A stretch of 64,000 bases of DNA, from assembly GCA_937775265.1 (NCBI GenBank), contig CALKBV010000011.1, forward strand, positions 221,537-285,536, read 5' to 3'. The notes beneath the pieces were generated by a model. That model saw only the letters and a program-made list of their open reading frames with translations, was not told where the DNA came from and made no database searches. Positions 43,660-52,553 of the stretch are shown here, piece by piece (position 1 is the first letter of the stretch; every line of letters starts with the position of its first letter). Source of the stretch: an uncultured Pseudomonadales bacterium. Lineage in GTDB: Bacteria > Pseudomonadota > Gammaproteobacteria > Pseudomonadales > Azotimanducaceae. Made by a program: the position numbers and the translations under genes.

Positions 43660-44475
43660 ATGAATGTTGTTGAGGCTGGTGAGGAGCTGACCGTTCGGTT
43701 GCTGGTTTTCCTTGTGCTGTTCACTGTCTTCGCGATATCGGAGAGATCGTTTCCGCGGAGAGTGAGGAAAGTCGATTGGAGGATTCGTTGGCTTAATAAT
43801 ATGCTGCTGTCGTCTCTAAATACGCTTGTGCTTCGTATTTTCGTACCATTTTCTGGAACTTTGTTTGCGGCTTATTTGTTTGAAGAGCAAGGCGCACTAC
43901 TTAAACTAACCGACCTTCCATGGGTCTTGTCGATTGGAATATTTATCGTTTCGTTTGACCTGACGATATACTTTCAGCACCGATTTTTTCATTGGCTACC
44001 TGCTTTATGGCTGTTACATCGTGTTCATCACACTGATCTTGATTTTGACGTAACCACCGGAAGTCGTTTTCACCCGATATCAATTTTGATATCCATGCTG
44101 ATTAAGTTCGCGCTTATCTTTGGCCTCGGGCCGTTCCCGGTTGCAGTTCTGGCGGCAGAGGTTCTGTTAAACGGAACCTCCATGTTCAACCACAGCAACA
44201 TTCGTCTCCCGGATTCGGTCGACAGAGCGTTACGATGGATTATCGTCACGCCGGATATGCACCGCATCCATCATTCGGTGGTTGATACAGAGCATGAATG
44301 TAATTTTGGTTTCAATTTTTCCTGTTGGGATCGTCTGTTTGGCACTTACCTTGGCGAGGCAGCGTTGCCCCAGGGTCAAATGGCGATAGGTATTACGCCG
44401 TTCGACGAAACAGACTCTATTCGGCTGGACAAATTGCTGACTCAGCCTTTTAGCTGGCGTCCTTCGGGGTCATAA
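43660..44475 (+). CDS. Sterol desaturase/fatty-acid hydroxylase family protein
   Basis: A 271-residue integral membrane di-iron oxygenase. Four or more transmembrane segments carry the histidine clusters HRFFH, HRVHHTD, HP and HRIHH expected in this family. Members hydroxylate or desaturate sterols, fatty acids or carotenoid-like lipids. The start is ATG 43660 with AGAGGTG before it; an ATG 45 bases upstream lacks one. The 3' end overlaps the sarcosine dehydrogenase-like gene on the other strand by 34 bases. Its substrate is unknown. Confidence 0.88.
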   Translation: MNVVEAGEELTVRLLVFLVLFTVFAISERSFPRRVRKVDWRIRWLNNMLLSSLNTLVLRIFVPFSGTLFAAYLFEEQGALLKLTDLPWVLSIGIFIVSFDLTIYFQHRFFHWLPALWLLHRVHHTDLDFDVTTGSRFHPISILISMLIKFALIFGLGPFPVAVLAAEVLLNGTSMFNHSNIRLPDSVDRALRWIIVTPDMHRIHHSVVDTEHECNFGFNFSCWDRLFGTYLGEAALPQGQMAIGITPFDETDSIRLDKLLTQPFSWRPSGS

Positions 44476-46883
44476 AAAGCGGAGAGCTGCACGTCGAGCG
44501 GGTAACGTATTCCGGCGACTTCAATTTCAAACTGCTTTGAGGCCAGCCACTTTTTCGTGACACCTTCGTCGTGTTTTAACAGCGCGATGCCGAGCGAGCG
44601 GTTGATCCTGTGACCCCACATGCCTGAAGTAGTAATGCCGACCAGTTCATCGTCGGCGTAAACCGGCTCATCATGGTAGAGCAGGGGTGGGTCTTCATGT
44701 TTGATAGCAATATTCACTAATTTTTCGGCAAATTTATTGCTGATGCTTTTGAGCGCAGACCTTCCGATAAAGTTGTCTTTACTCATATCAACAGCGAAGC
44801 CGAGTCCGGCGCTATAAGGTGTGATCTCGTCGCCAATATCATCGCCGAAATGTCGGTAACCCTTTTCGATCCGGCACGCATTCATCGCATGATATCCGGC
44901 ATGTGCAAGTTCGAAGGTCGCGCCTACTCTTAGGATTTCTTCGTACACGTGTTGTGCGAACTCAGTCGGAATATATAGCTCATAGCCGAGTTCGCCCACG
45001 TAGGAGAGCCGATTCACCCGGACGCGGGCATAACCGATCTCGAGATCCCTGGACTGATAGTAGGGGAGCGCCGCATCTGAGACATCATCCGGTGTAAGGC
45101 CGGACAGAAGGTCGCGCGACAGGGGCCCCATAATTCCCAGTATCGTAATTGCGCTCCCGGCGTTGGTCGCGAAGGCGTGGGTTTTACTGTCGATGTGTGA
45201 TGTTAGCCACTGGAAATCCCTGCCTTCCGATGCGCAACTGGAGACGATCATAAAGCGGTTATCACTTATTCGAGTGACGGTGACATCAGCTTCTATACCC
45301 CCCCTTTCGTTGAGCCACTGGGTGTACACAATCTGTCCTGTATCCACATCCACATTGTTAGCGCAGATATGGTTAAGGGTCGTTAGCGCCTCTATTCCGT
45401 CAAGGTAGAACACCGGATAGCTGGACTGGTCAAACAGAGCTACGCTGTCTCTCAGCGCCAGGCATTCTTCGCGGCAGTCGTCGAACCAGTTTTGTTTTCC
45501 ATAGGAGTATTCGTAAGTTGCACGGTTATTTCCGCGAACAAACCAGTTGGGTCGTTCCCATCCCGCCAGCTCGCCCATCACTGCGCCATGGTCGATTAAA
45601 CGGTCATGGATAGGGCTTCTTCTGGCACCCCTTGCGGTTTCATACTGGTGATAGGGCCAGTGCATCGCATACAGTAGTCCCAGGGTTTCCCTGGTTCTGT
45701 TGACGAGGTATTTGCGGTTTGACTGAAATGGAAATGTGCGTCTGATATCCACATCCCATAAATCCATCGGTGGGTGATCTTTTGCGATCCATTCAGCCAG
45801 TACCTTTCCGGCGCCGCCGGAAGATTGAATGCCAATAGAATTAAAGCCTGCGGCGACAAAAACGTTATCGTATTCAGGCACCTTACCCAGCAGGTATCTG
45901 TCATCCGGCGTAAAGCTTTCAGGACCGTTAAAAAACAACTGAATCCCTGCAGTATTTAATTTTGGGAAGCGTCGGAGCGCTAGTTCCAGAATGGGCTCGA
46001 AGTGATCAATATCCTCAGGCAATGTCCCGAATGCGAAGTCCTTGCTAACGCCATTAACAGACCAGGGTTTTGCCACTGGCTCAAATGCACCAAGCAATAC
46101 CTTCCCGGCATCTTCCTTAAAGTAGGCGAATTCGTCGGGCACGCGAAGAGTGGGCATACCCGAACGAAGCGAATCCATTGGTTCCGTTACGATGTAGAAA
46201 TGTTCCGCCGCCTGCAGTGGTATCGATATACCAATACTGGCGCCCAACTGCCTTGACCACATACCCGCTGCGATCACTAGTTTCCTGGTTTTAATCACGC
46301 CATCAGCGGTAGTAACCGACAGGACTTTTCCCTCGTCGGTGCTGATTTTCTCGACATGTTGGTTTTCAAGAATAAGTGCACCACCTTTTCGTGCACCTGC
46401 GGCTAAAGCCTGGGTTGTATCAACAGGATTGGTTTGTCCATCGCCGGGAAGATATACCGCCCCGCAAACGTCTTCGATGTTCACGTCGGGCCAATGAGTA
46501 GAGACATCCGCTGCTGATATCTGCTGCACTTCAATACCGAATGCGCGTGCTGTTGAAGCTTGTCGGTTAAGTTCTTCGAGACGCTCAGTATTGAGTGCCA
46601 GACTAAGTGATCCGGTTCTACGATACCCCGTTGCCTGACCTGTCTCGTCTTCAAGACCGGCGAAGAGTTCAGTGGTGTAGCGAGCGAGATGGGTCAGGTT
46701 TGCGGTGGCGCGAAGCTGGCCGACCAGTCCTGCGGCGTGCCACGTTGTTCCAGCGGTCAGTTGATTTTGCTCCAACAGGACGACGTCTTTGATGCCGAGT
46801 TTGGTCAGATGATAGGCTATCGAACAGCCAACGATGCCGCCCCCGATAACAAGAACTTCGGTTGAATCAGGCAGGTTACTCAC
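44442..46883 (-). CDS. Sarcosine/dimethylglycine dehydrogenase-like oxidoreductase
   Basis: An 813-residue fusion. Residues 1-380 are a DAO-type FAD domain: VIGGGIVGCSIAYHL at the N-terminus, GTTWHAAGLVGQL where the covalent-flavin His lies in family members, and VFVAAGFNSIGIQSSGGAG. The C-terminal half is a GcvT/aminomethyltransferase-like tetrahydrofolate domain, with GELGYELYIP and NACRIEKGYRHFGDDIGDE. Together they demethylate N-methyl amines such as dimethylglycine or sarcosine and pass the one-carbon unit to folate. It converges on the desaturase-like gene; the VOC pseudogene lies upstream. Confidence 0.9.
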   Translation of the reverse strand: MSNLPDSTEVLVIGGGIVGCSIAYHLTKLGIKDVVLLEQNQLTAGTTWHAAGLVGQLRATANLTHLARYTTELFAGLEDETGQATGYRRTGSLSLALNTERLEELNRQASTARAFGIEVQQISAADVSTHWPDVNIEDVCGAVYLPGDGQTNPVDTTQALAAGARKGGALILENQHVEKISTDEGKVLSVTTADGVIKTRKLVIAAGMWSRQLGASIGISIPLQAAEHFYIVTEPMDSLRSGMPTLRVPDEFAYFKEDAGKVLLGAFEPVAKPWSVNGVSKDFAFGTLPEDIDHFEPILELALRRFPKLNTAGIQLFFNGPESFTPDDRYLLGKVPEYDNVFVAAGFNSIGIQSSGGAGKVLAEWIAKDHPPMDLWDVDIRRTFPFQSNRKYLVNRTRETLGLLYAMHWPYHQYETARGARRSPIHDRLIDHGAVMGELAGWERPNWFVRGNNRATYEYSYGKQNWFDDCREECLALRDSVALFDQSSYPVFYLDGIEALTTLNHICANNVDVDTGQIVYTQWLNERGGIEADVTVTRISDNRFMIVSSCASEGRDFQWLTSHIDSKTHAFATNAGSAITILGIMGPLSRDLLSGLTPDDVSDAALPYYQSRDLEIGYARVRVNRLSYVGELGYELYIPTEFAQHVYEEILRVGATFELAHAGYHAMNACRIEKGYRHFGDDIGDEITPYSAGLGFAVDMSKDNFIGRSALKSISNKFAEKLVNIAIKHEDPPLLYHDEPVYADDELVGITTSGMWGHRINRSLGIALLKHDEGVTKKWLASKQFEIEVAGIRYPLDVQLSAFYDPEGRQLKG

Positions 46884-46915
46884 TATTTGGCCCTGCCTTC
46901 TCTGGCCATGGTGCT

Positions 46916-47149
46916 TTATAGATCATCAACAGGCTCACATAGTTCCGCCATGTGGCCGTCGTGTTCTTGCATATGAACAAACTTTCCATACTAGGGTTCC
47001 CGGACCTTATCAATAATCTCAAGGTCTATCGATTCCAGTTGTTTGAGTGGTTCCGCCATGTCAGTAACGCGTTAGTTCAACGTAAAGCTGCCGTCAAAAT
47101 AGTCACTGTCCGCCTTGAAGAATGCTCCGCCTACGCTGCTTACTGCCAT
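46916..47149 (-). pseudogene. VOC-family (glyoxalase) pseudogene, internally deleted
   Basis: Reading the minus strand from ATG 47149 gives MAVSSVGGAFFKAD, the usual first strand of a VOC dioxygenase/glyoxalase, joined directly to SDYFDGSFTLN, TAA (47072-47074, where Tyr is usual), RVTDMAEPLKQLESIDLEII, KVREP, TAG (46991-46993), and YGKFVHMQEHDGHMAELCEP to the natural stop at 46916. Thus the head and tail are kept in one frame while about 50 central codons are missing, and two stops have been added. The frame is non-functional. Confidence 0.7.
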
Positions 47150-47364
47150 CACTTATGTTTTTCTGGGCTTGCTGTGTCGTCTTGCGAGCAACCGCCCGAA
47201 TCGCTTTTGTCTGATTGTGCGGGCGCTCGCGAGTATCTGCCAGAGCGTCAGCTAGTAAGGTTACCTTAACACTAGTGGGTTTCGGTTATTTTCATGGTGA
47301 ACGAGATTCGCATGAGACGTGTAAACTGGATAAAACCAGGTAAAACCAAGTAAAACCAGGATGT
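47150..47364. other. Intergenic region, no gene seen
   Basis: Between the VOC pseudogene and the small membrane reading frame nothing coding is convincing. It holds a near-palindrome TAAGGTTACCTTA around 47255-47267 and ends with the TAAAACCAGG tandem repeat. Confidence 0.5.
47331..47360 (+). repeat. Three 10-bp tandem repeats (TAAAACCAGG)
   Basis: The unit occurs three times head to tail at 47331-47340, 47341-47350 (one change, AAG) and 47351-47360, immediately before a short reading frame that starts at 47365. It could be a regulatory iteron-like site or a slippage-prone tract. Confidence 0.85.
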
Positions 47365-47505
47365 ATGAATAATGGCCGCAGATCCAATGTACGAAAAACC
47401 GGTGCGGTCCTGTTTTTTACGTTTGTTGTCTTGGGCCTGGCTGGGCTCGCCACTTTCGAGCGTTCCAGGCAGAGCAATCGGCGCAAAAATTTAACCCAGG
47501 GATGA
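47365..47505 (+). CDS. Putative 46-residue membrane protein
   Basis: A small frame with a positively charged start (MNNGRRSNVRK), a single hydrophobic stretch (GAVLFFTFVVLGLAGLA) and a basic end, as in small bitopic membrane proteins. It lies directly after the three-fold repeat and ends 11 bases before the Ldh2-type gene, so it might be a leader or coupled peptide. No ribosome-binding site is obvious. Uncertain. Confidence 0.3.
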   Translation: MNNGRRSNVRKTGAVLFFTFVVLGLAGLATFERSRQSNRRKNLTQG

Positions 47506-47516
47506 AATAAATCACA

Positions 47517-48572
47517 ATGTTGATCAACCACGAACGACTTCGAGAGTTTGTAAAAAAAATATTTGAACAGGCGGGTGCTTCCGAAGACAGGGCATGGCAG
47601 GTGGCTGAACACCTGGTTGAAGCAAACCTGAAAGGGCATGATTCGCACGGTGTGGGCATGATTCCCAATTACGTGAATGGCATCCAGCGAGGGCACCTCC
47701 GGGTTAATGAAGACGCAGAATTGGTGGTAGACAAAGGAGCGGTGTTGCTTGTCGACGGCCATTTCGGTTTTGGTCAAGTAGTGGCGAAACAAGCTACCCA
47801 AATGGGTATTGAACGTGCGAAGCAGATCGGTATGGCCTGTGTGGGATCAAAGAATAACTACCATATCGGTCGTGTTGGAACGTATGGCGAGCAATGCGCC
47901 AGAGAGGGTTTGGTCTCGATCCATTTCGTTAATGTGGTTGGTCACCCGCCTTTTGTTTCCCCATGGGGTGGCAGGGACAAAAGAATGCAGACCAACCCCT
48001 TTTGTTGCGCCATACCAACTTCAGGTGACCCAATCATATTGGACATGGCAACAAGCGCGATTGCACTGGGTAAAGCGCGTGTTGCCAGAATGAAAGGTGT
48101 GTCTGTGCCGGAGGGGTCGGTGTACGACGCCGCAGGCCAACCCTCAACTGATCCAAATGTCCTTGAGCAGGGCGGTTCTCTTGCCCCCTTCGGAGAGCAC
48201 AAGGGTTACGGGCTGGCGCTGGTCTGTGAATTGCTTGGTGGTGGCCTGGCCGGGGAATGGACAATGCAAAATGTCGACAAGCAAACTGACATGACCGTTA
48301 ATCACATGCTGGAATTTATTATCGACCCGAACCTATTCGGTGGGCTCGAAGCATTCCAGGAAGAAGTCGAAGGAATGTCAGGCTGGTTGCGGAGTTCTGA
48401 GCCGGCGGTCGGTAACGATAAGGTCCGGTTGCCCGGTGAACCAGAACGTGAGTCAATGAGCGAGCGAAGTGCTAACGGTATCCCGCTGGACGACCGATCA
48501 TGGGACTCGATTGTTAAGGCGGCAGAAGTCGCTGGTGTGTCCAGCGAGACCGTTGAGTCGTTAACAACTTAG
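47517..48572 (+). CDS. Ldh2/malate-lactate dehydrogenase family oxidoreductase
   Basis: A 351-residue NAD(P)-dependent enzyme of the Ldh2/YlbC/YiaK type, a fold separate from classical lactate dehydrogenases. The catalytic His is in GHDSHGVGMIPNYV near residue 45; NNYHIGRVGTYGEQC and TNPFCCAIPTSGDPIILDMATS mark the nucleotide and substrate sites; GEHKGYGLALVCELL closes the active site. Members reduce 2-oxoacids such as oxaloacetate or ureidoglycolate-type substrates. The 3' end overlaps the Rieske oxygenase gene by four bases on the opposite strand. Confidence 0.9.
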   Translation: MLINHERLREFVKKIFEQAGASEDRAWQVAEHLVEANLKGHDSHGVGMIPNYVNGIQRGHLRVNEDAELVVDKGAVLLVDGHFGFGQVVAKQATQMGIERAKQIGMACVGSKNNYHIGRVGTYGEQCAREGLVSIHFVNVVGHPPFVSPWGGRDKRMQTNPFCCAIPTSGDPIILDMATSAIALGKARVARMKGVSVPEGSVYDAAGQPSTDPNVLEQGGSLAPFGEHKGYGLALVCELLGGGLAGEWTMQNVDKQTDMTVNHMLEFIIDPNLFGGLEAFQEEVEGMSGWLRSSEPAVGNDKVRLPGEPERESMSERSANGIPLDDRSWDSIVKAAEVAGVSSETVESLTT

Positions 48573-49921
48573 TTAAACTGCTGGTTTATGTATTTGTCTA
48601 TCCAGCTGTGATAATGCTGAACCCTGGCTTCATCATCATTCAGCCAAGCTTCCTTGAAGCCTCGCGAATGCATTCCTTTCTGGACGTCCCTGATTAGGTG
48701 GATGTCCTGGTCAAGAGTAATCGTCATGGTTTTCTCCCCGGCAATGATGGCCTCCTGGTCGAATTCGTCGTGTTCTGGCCTGGCGGTCCCGTCGCTATCC
48801 TGATCAAGGTTGAAGGAAACATTCGCGCGATTCTGCAACGCCGGGAACTTAATTTTTGTATTCTCCTGCAACTGGACGTCCGGCAGCATTCGAAGCGCGA
48901 ACTTGTCCCAGTAACATTTGTTTGGGTCTGTAGCATGCGGCCTAGACCGAAGGATCCAAAACTCTTCAGGTTGAAGAACCAAGATAGTGTTGGGGAAAAT
49001 ATTGTATTGCACAATGTCCGAGAGCTGGTTGTCACTTAAGCGGTCGTAGTTGTAACCGAGTGAAGGGCCCAGTTCCCGTTTGCGAAGCTGGACATCGCGC
49101 CTGACATCAAGGACTCGGCCTTTGTAATTGTCTCTCTCCATGCCAAGGGTTTTCATTTGGGCCCATTGAGTCGGCGGTACTTCGTCAGGAATAGGAAGAC
49201 GTGAATTTACGGTGAAGCCATCGATCAGGACGCGAGTATGCCCGCCGTTAAAGTACTCCGCGGTAGAGGTTGGGCAGTCGAATATCAGTTCGTGCTGTGG
49301 GTGGATGTGCTCGACATGGTAGAGCTCACCGAAATTGTCGAAGACCGCTTTCCAGTTACATTCCAGCCTGCAGGTCTGGTCTTCCACCAGTCTCATATCC
49401 TCGGGCCGGAAAGGCTCGATCATTTCAATGACAGGGCCAAGGTACTCCTGCAGGGTCGGCGCGTCTTGATCCATGCACACCCAGACCATGCCTCCCCACA
49501 CATCGACTCTGAGCGGTTGAAGGCTAAGCGCCTCCTTGGGGACACCTCGGCTGAACTTTTCTTCCTCGGGGACTTTGCAGAGACTGCCGTCGTTGTTGTA
49601 GACCCATCCATGGTAAGGGCAGGTATAAGTTTCCATTGCACCTTGGTTGGTCAGTAGTAGGCGTGCGCCCCGGTGCTGACAAACATTGTAAAAAGCATTA
49701 ATGGTGCCGTCTTCTGCGCGGGAAACGATGACAGACTCTGGCTCGAAATCGAAGACAAAGAAATCGCCCGGTTCCTCGACATCCTGGACAACGCCGGCGA
49801 CCAGCCAGGTCTTTGCCCAGAGCTTCTCCCTTTCCTGGAGCATATAGTCAGGTGAGATGTAGCGATCAGCCGTGATTTTTGTGAAGGGTACCGAACCAGA
49901 TGACTTGCTTGCTTCTGACAT
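48569..49921 (-). CDS. Rieske non-haem iron oxygenase, alpha subunit
   Basis: A 450-residue catalytic subunit. The Rieske cluster ligands are Cys81-x-His83 and Cys101-x2-His104 (CQHRG and CPYHGW). The mononuclear iron site lies in NFGELYHVEHIHP, with the bridging Asp close by (KAVFDNFGEL). Such enzymes hydroxylate or demethylate aromatic or alicyclic rings and take electrons from a Rieske ferredoxin, encoded at 50034. The reductase that should complete the chain is not in the window. Confidence 0.93.
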   Translation of the reverse strand: MSEASKSSGSVPFTKITADRYISPDYMLQEREKLWAKTWLVAGVVQDVEEPGDFFVFDFEPESVIVSRAEDGTINAFYNVCQHRGARLLLTNQGAMETYTCPYHGWVYNNDGSLCKVPEEEKFSRGVPKEALSLQPLRVDVWGGMVWVCMDQDAPTLQEYLGPVIEMIEPFRPEDMRLVEDQTCRLECNWKAVFDNFGELYHVEHIHPQHELIFDCPTSTAEYFNGGHTRVLIDGFTVNSRLPIPDEVPPTQWAQMKTLGMERDNYKGRVLDVRRDVQLRKRELGPSLGYNYDRLSDNQLSDIVQYNIFPNTILVLQPEEFWILRSRPHATDPNKCYWDKFALRMLPDVQLQENTKIKFPALQNRANVSFNLDQDSDGTARPEHDEFDQEAIIAGEKTMTITLDQDIHLIRDVQKGMHSRGFKEAWLNDDEARVQHYHSWIDKYINQQFN

Positions 49922-49956
49922 ATCAACATCCCTTTTTTACGATGATACGAGAGTGG

Positions 49957-50037
49957 TTAAAGTTTGGCCAGCTGTCCACCGTCCAGAGGAATGTCGTGAC
50001 CGTTGATCAGTATGACTTTGTTGGCAAGCTCACTCAT
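49957..50037 (-). pseudogene. SDR mini-gene: head and tail with the middle deleted
   Basis: An 81-base frame between the oxygenase and the ferredoxin. It reads MSELANKVILI, the usual first strand of a short-chain dehydrogenase just before the glycine loop, followed directly by NGHDIPLDGGQLAKL, the usual last strand of the same family. About 220 codons of an SDR seem to have been removed in frame. The start overlaps the ferredoxin stop as ATGA, so the coupling has been kept. It cannot be an active dehydrogenase. Confidence 0.6.
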
Positions 50038-50339
50038 CCTTCGGTGGCGATAATTATTTCGTTGTCTTCGTTGCTTACGGAATAACTCGCTATATCCTGA
50101 AAGGCTGGTCCACCTAAACATTTACCGGAAGTAACATCAAACCGAGCACCATGGAGTGGGCAGGTAATCGTCGTGCCTCTTAGTCTTCCCTTGGATAGAA
50201 GTACCCGAGCGTGGGAGCAGATGTTGGATACCGCATGATACTTACCTCCGATTCTGCATAGAAGGATGTGCTGGTCATCCTCTTTTAAAGCGATCGATTC
50301 GCCCTCTTTCAGGAGTTGGCTCACTCTAATTTCTGGCAT
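50034..50339 (-). CDS. Rieske-type [2Fe-2S] ferredoxin
   Basis: A 101-residue one-domain protein. The [2Fe-2S] ligands are in CSHARVLL and CPLHGARFD (Cys-x-His and Cys-x2-His), 17 residues apart. The spacing and short length fit ferredoxins that feed Rieske oxygenases, or the small subunit of nitrite reductase-like enzymes. It is coupled to the upstream VOC gene (TAATG) and to the SDR scar downstream, and is presumed to reduce the oxygenase at 48569. Confidence 0.9.
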   Translation of the reverse strand: MPEIRVSQLLKEGESIALKEDDQHILLCRIGGKYHAVSNICSHARVLLSKGRLRGTTITCPLHGARFDVTSGKCLGGPAFQDIASYSVSNEDNEIIIATEG

Positions 50340-50857
50340 TAGCGAATAGGATCCTTGCCGTTCCAGTTTCTTGCCGTCTCGGCAATTTCCTCAAATCTAG
50401 CGACCGTGCCTTCGTTTTTTGTAACGACCTCAAGCATGCATCCCATCAGCGGACGGGTATCGAAGTAAGCGAATTCAATACCGCCCACCTTGCCAGTGTT
50501 GGCGGCGGCATAGTTCAGGCTTTCCATATATTTCAGGTCCGCTTCGAAATCTAGCGTCCAGACACACATATGGTGAAAAGCCATCTGACCTTTAGGGACG
50601 CTGTCACGATAAGCGCATTGATCTGTCGTAGGCTCGATCAGTTCAATCTGGACGTTGCCTGCCTGCGCGATGGCCACTTTCATTGACAGGTCCGATGGTT
50701 CTCCCCGATAGGTGATTTGTTCAAACGTGCCGGGCGTGTAATCGGTCAGGAAGAAAGGCCCGACCCCGAGTTCGTTCACCCATTTCATACAGGCTGATTC
50801 GATGTCGGGAACAACCCAGGCATTTTGGAAAATCGTTCGGTCAGTAGGCTTATTCAT
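50339..50857 (-). CDS. VOC-family protein
   Basis: A 172-residue vicinal-oxygen-chelate protein using MNKPTDRT as start; upstream Mets extend into promoter sequence. The TIFQNAWVVPDIESACMKWV opening, VQIELIEP with its metal Glu, and FHHMCVWTLDFEADL, GIEFAYFDTRP and CMLEVV are typical of the paired beta-alpha-beta-beta-beta modules of methylmalonyl-CoA epimerase/glyoxalase-like enzymes. It is the first gene of the ferredoxin-oxygenase operon. The activity could be isomerisation or ring cleavage. Confidence 0.82.
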   Translation of the reverse strand: MNKPTDRTIFQNAWVVPDIESACMKWVNELGVGPFFLTDYTPGTFEQITYRGEPSDLSMKVAIAQAGNVQIELIEPTTDQCAYRDSVPKGQMAFHHMCVWTLDFEADLKYMESLNYAAANTGKVGGIEFAYFDTRPLMGCMLEVVTKNEGTVARFEEIAETARNWNGKDPIR

Positions 50858-50976
50858 GTTGGGTGAATGCTTGCTATTTGGGTGAGCGCCTAAGTGTAGA
50901 GAAAATTGTTTGTGAGTCAAAGTGACTAGGTTCGTACTATAGTATTGGTTCGATTCAGTCACATTTGGAGTTGAAC

Positions 50977-51477
50977 GTGGGCTACACGCTGGACCAGCTG
51001 TCAGATATTGAACTTATAAGAGATGTCGCCAAACGCTACTGCCGGGGAGTAGATCGACTCGACGAAGCCGAGATGAAATCTGCCTATTGGCCGGAAGCGA
51101 CAGATGATCACGGCACTTTTGTGGGTAACGCCTGGGAGTTTGCAGAACACTGTATGGTCGGTCACTTGAGATGGCGATCTACGAACCACTGTATCTTTAA
51201 TCATTTGATCGAACTGGATGCAGACGGTGATCATGCCCGGGGTGAAGTCTACAACGTCAGCTATATGCTGCAAAAAGATGCAGACGTGCTGGACACCTGG
51301 CACGGCCGTTACCTGGATCTGTACGAAAAGAGAGATGATGAGTGGCGCATAATGGAACGGGTCTGCGTTCATGAGTACACAAAATCCGAAGCAGTTTCTC
51401 CGATGCAGATTGATAGCGCCAGATTCAGGCAGGGAGAGTTCGACAGACCTGCCGATGGAAGATTGATTGGGCCATAG
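50977..51477 (+). CDS. SnoaL/NTF2-like protein
   Basis: A 166-residue NTF2-fold protein paralogous to the one at 38689: VAKRYCRGVDRLDEAEMKSAYW and HGRYLDLYEKRDDEWRIMER match it closely. I chose GTG 50977, preceded by TTTGGAG six bases upstream, in place of TTG 50965, which lacks a site. It is divergent from the VOC-ferredoxin-oxygenase operon, so the two may share regulation. It might act as a dehydratase, isomerase or small partner for an oxygenase. Confidence 0.8.
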   Translation: MGYTLDQLSDIELIRDVAKRYCRGVDRLDEAEMKSAYWPEATDDHGTFVGNAWEFAEHCMVGHLRWRSTNHCIFNHLIELDADGDHARGEVYNVSYMLQKDADVLDTWHGRYLDLYEKRDDEWRIMERVCVHEYTKSEAVSPMQIDSARFRQGEFDRPADGRLIGP

Positions 51478-51546
51478 CCTGTGAGCAGGTAGCCTCGTAG
51501 AAATGGCTCGTGGAAGATGGTTGTAAGAAGAAAGTCGAGAGAAAAT

Positions 51547-52545
51547 ATGAGAGTTATTGTTGTTGCCCTTTTGATGTTCAGCTCGCACCTGATCGCAGGA
51601 GATTACCGGTCAGCAATTGATGAGCTGAACTTCGAGAAGCTGAGTGACACCTATGGTGATGGAAAGGTCTCTTCCCTTCTGGAAGGGCATGGAGTGAACC
51701 TCTCGGCCGAAGAGAAAAGAGCGGCGGCGGTACTTATTACTCTGGGTGCGCTGGATGCCGAGGATCTTGCGAATGAGAAGCTCGCCTTGAAGAAAGTTAA
51801 ATCGTATGTTGCTGTCGTATCAGATAATCATCCCTCTCTGATGGGACGAATTGGCGATGCTTCCCTTTACCACCATATGGCAGGCGCTTTCGATCATCCG
51901 ACTTTACTGAAAGATAACGTGTTTCTGGAGGTGCTTGGCGAGGCACTTGTCGACGGTGTTCTCACGGGATACGACCTGCGCAGGAAAGGGGTGTATGACA
52001 ATTTCCCGGTTGCACACACCTTTATCTATTCCCAGTCGAGTCTTCTGCATATGCGTCAGCTTGTCGCGCTGCTGGATAGTGAAGGTATAGAGGGTTGGGT
52101 TTACATCACACCCAAGGTGTCAGCATTTCTTTATCGTGACGACTGGGGGCCTGCTTCCGATGCAGTCGTAACACTACCCGGCGGTGTTCGCGTCGTTCAG
52201 GGGCGAGAGGTGGCAGTGCTGTTCCAGTTTGATTCCGGTGATGATCGGGAGCGATTCCACGAAGTGGTGACGAGATTCGCCAAGAAGGACGAAAAAGATG
52301 AACTGGGTCTGATCGAAAATGCCTGGTGGCAACCTTTCTACTACACAGACCAGGCGTTTGAGGGATTTGAACCTATTTCTCTGGTGGTCATTTCATCTGA
52401 CAACCACGAAGCGACATTGACTGTTCTGGAGGATAAGACCGCAAAAGTCGTCCAGGTGCTTACGGATGACCGTTGGGATTTACGAGTGGATCGTGTGTGG
52501 GTAAACCCGCCGTTCTTTCGGTTCCTGAACGGCGGGTACAAATAG
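51547..52545 (+). CDS. Secreted protein of unknown family
   Basis: A 332-residue protein with a short signal peptide (MRVIVVALLMFSSHLIAG) starting at ATG 51547. The remainder is a mixed alpha-beta sequence with a repeated Leu-Asp pattern and several aromatic pairs, such as WWQPFYYTD. I do not recognise a family. It stands between converging genes and has no close partner. Confidence 0.6.
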   Translation: MRVIVVALLMFSSHLIAGDYRSAIDELNFEKLSDTYGDGKVSSLLEGHGVNLSAEEKRAAAVLITLGALDAEDLANEKLALKKVKSYVAVVSDNHPSLMGRIGDASLYHHMAGAFDHPTLLKDNVFLEVLGEALVDGVLTGYDLRRKGVYDNFPVAHTFIYSQSSLLHMRQLVALLDSEGIEGWVYITPKVSAFLYRDDWGPASDAVVTLPGGVRVVQGREVAVLFQFDSGDDRERFHEVVTRFAKKDEKDELGLIENAWWQPFYYTDQAFEGFEPISLVVISSDNHEATLTVLEDKTAKVVQVLTDDRWDLRVDRVWVNPPFFRFLNGGYK

Positions 52546-52553
52546 CACAGATT

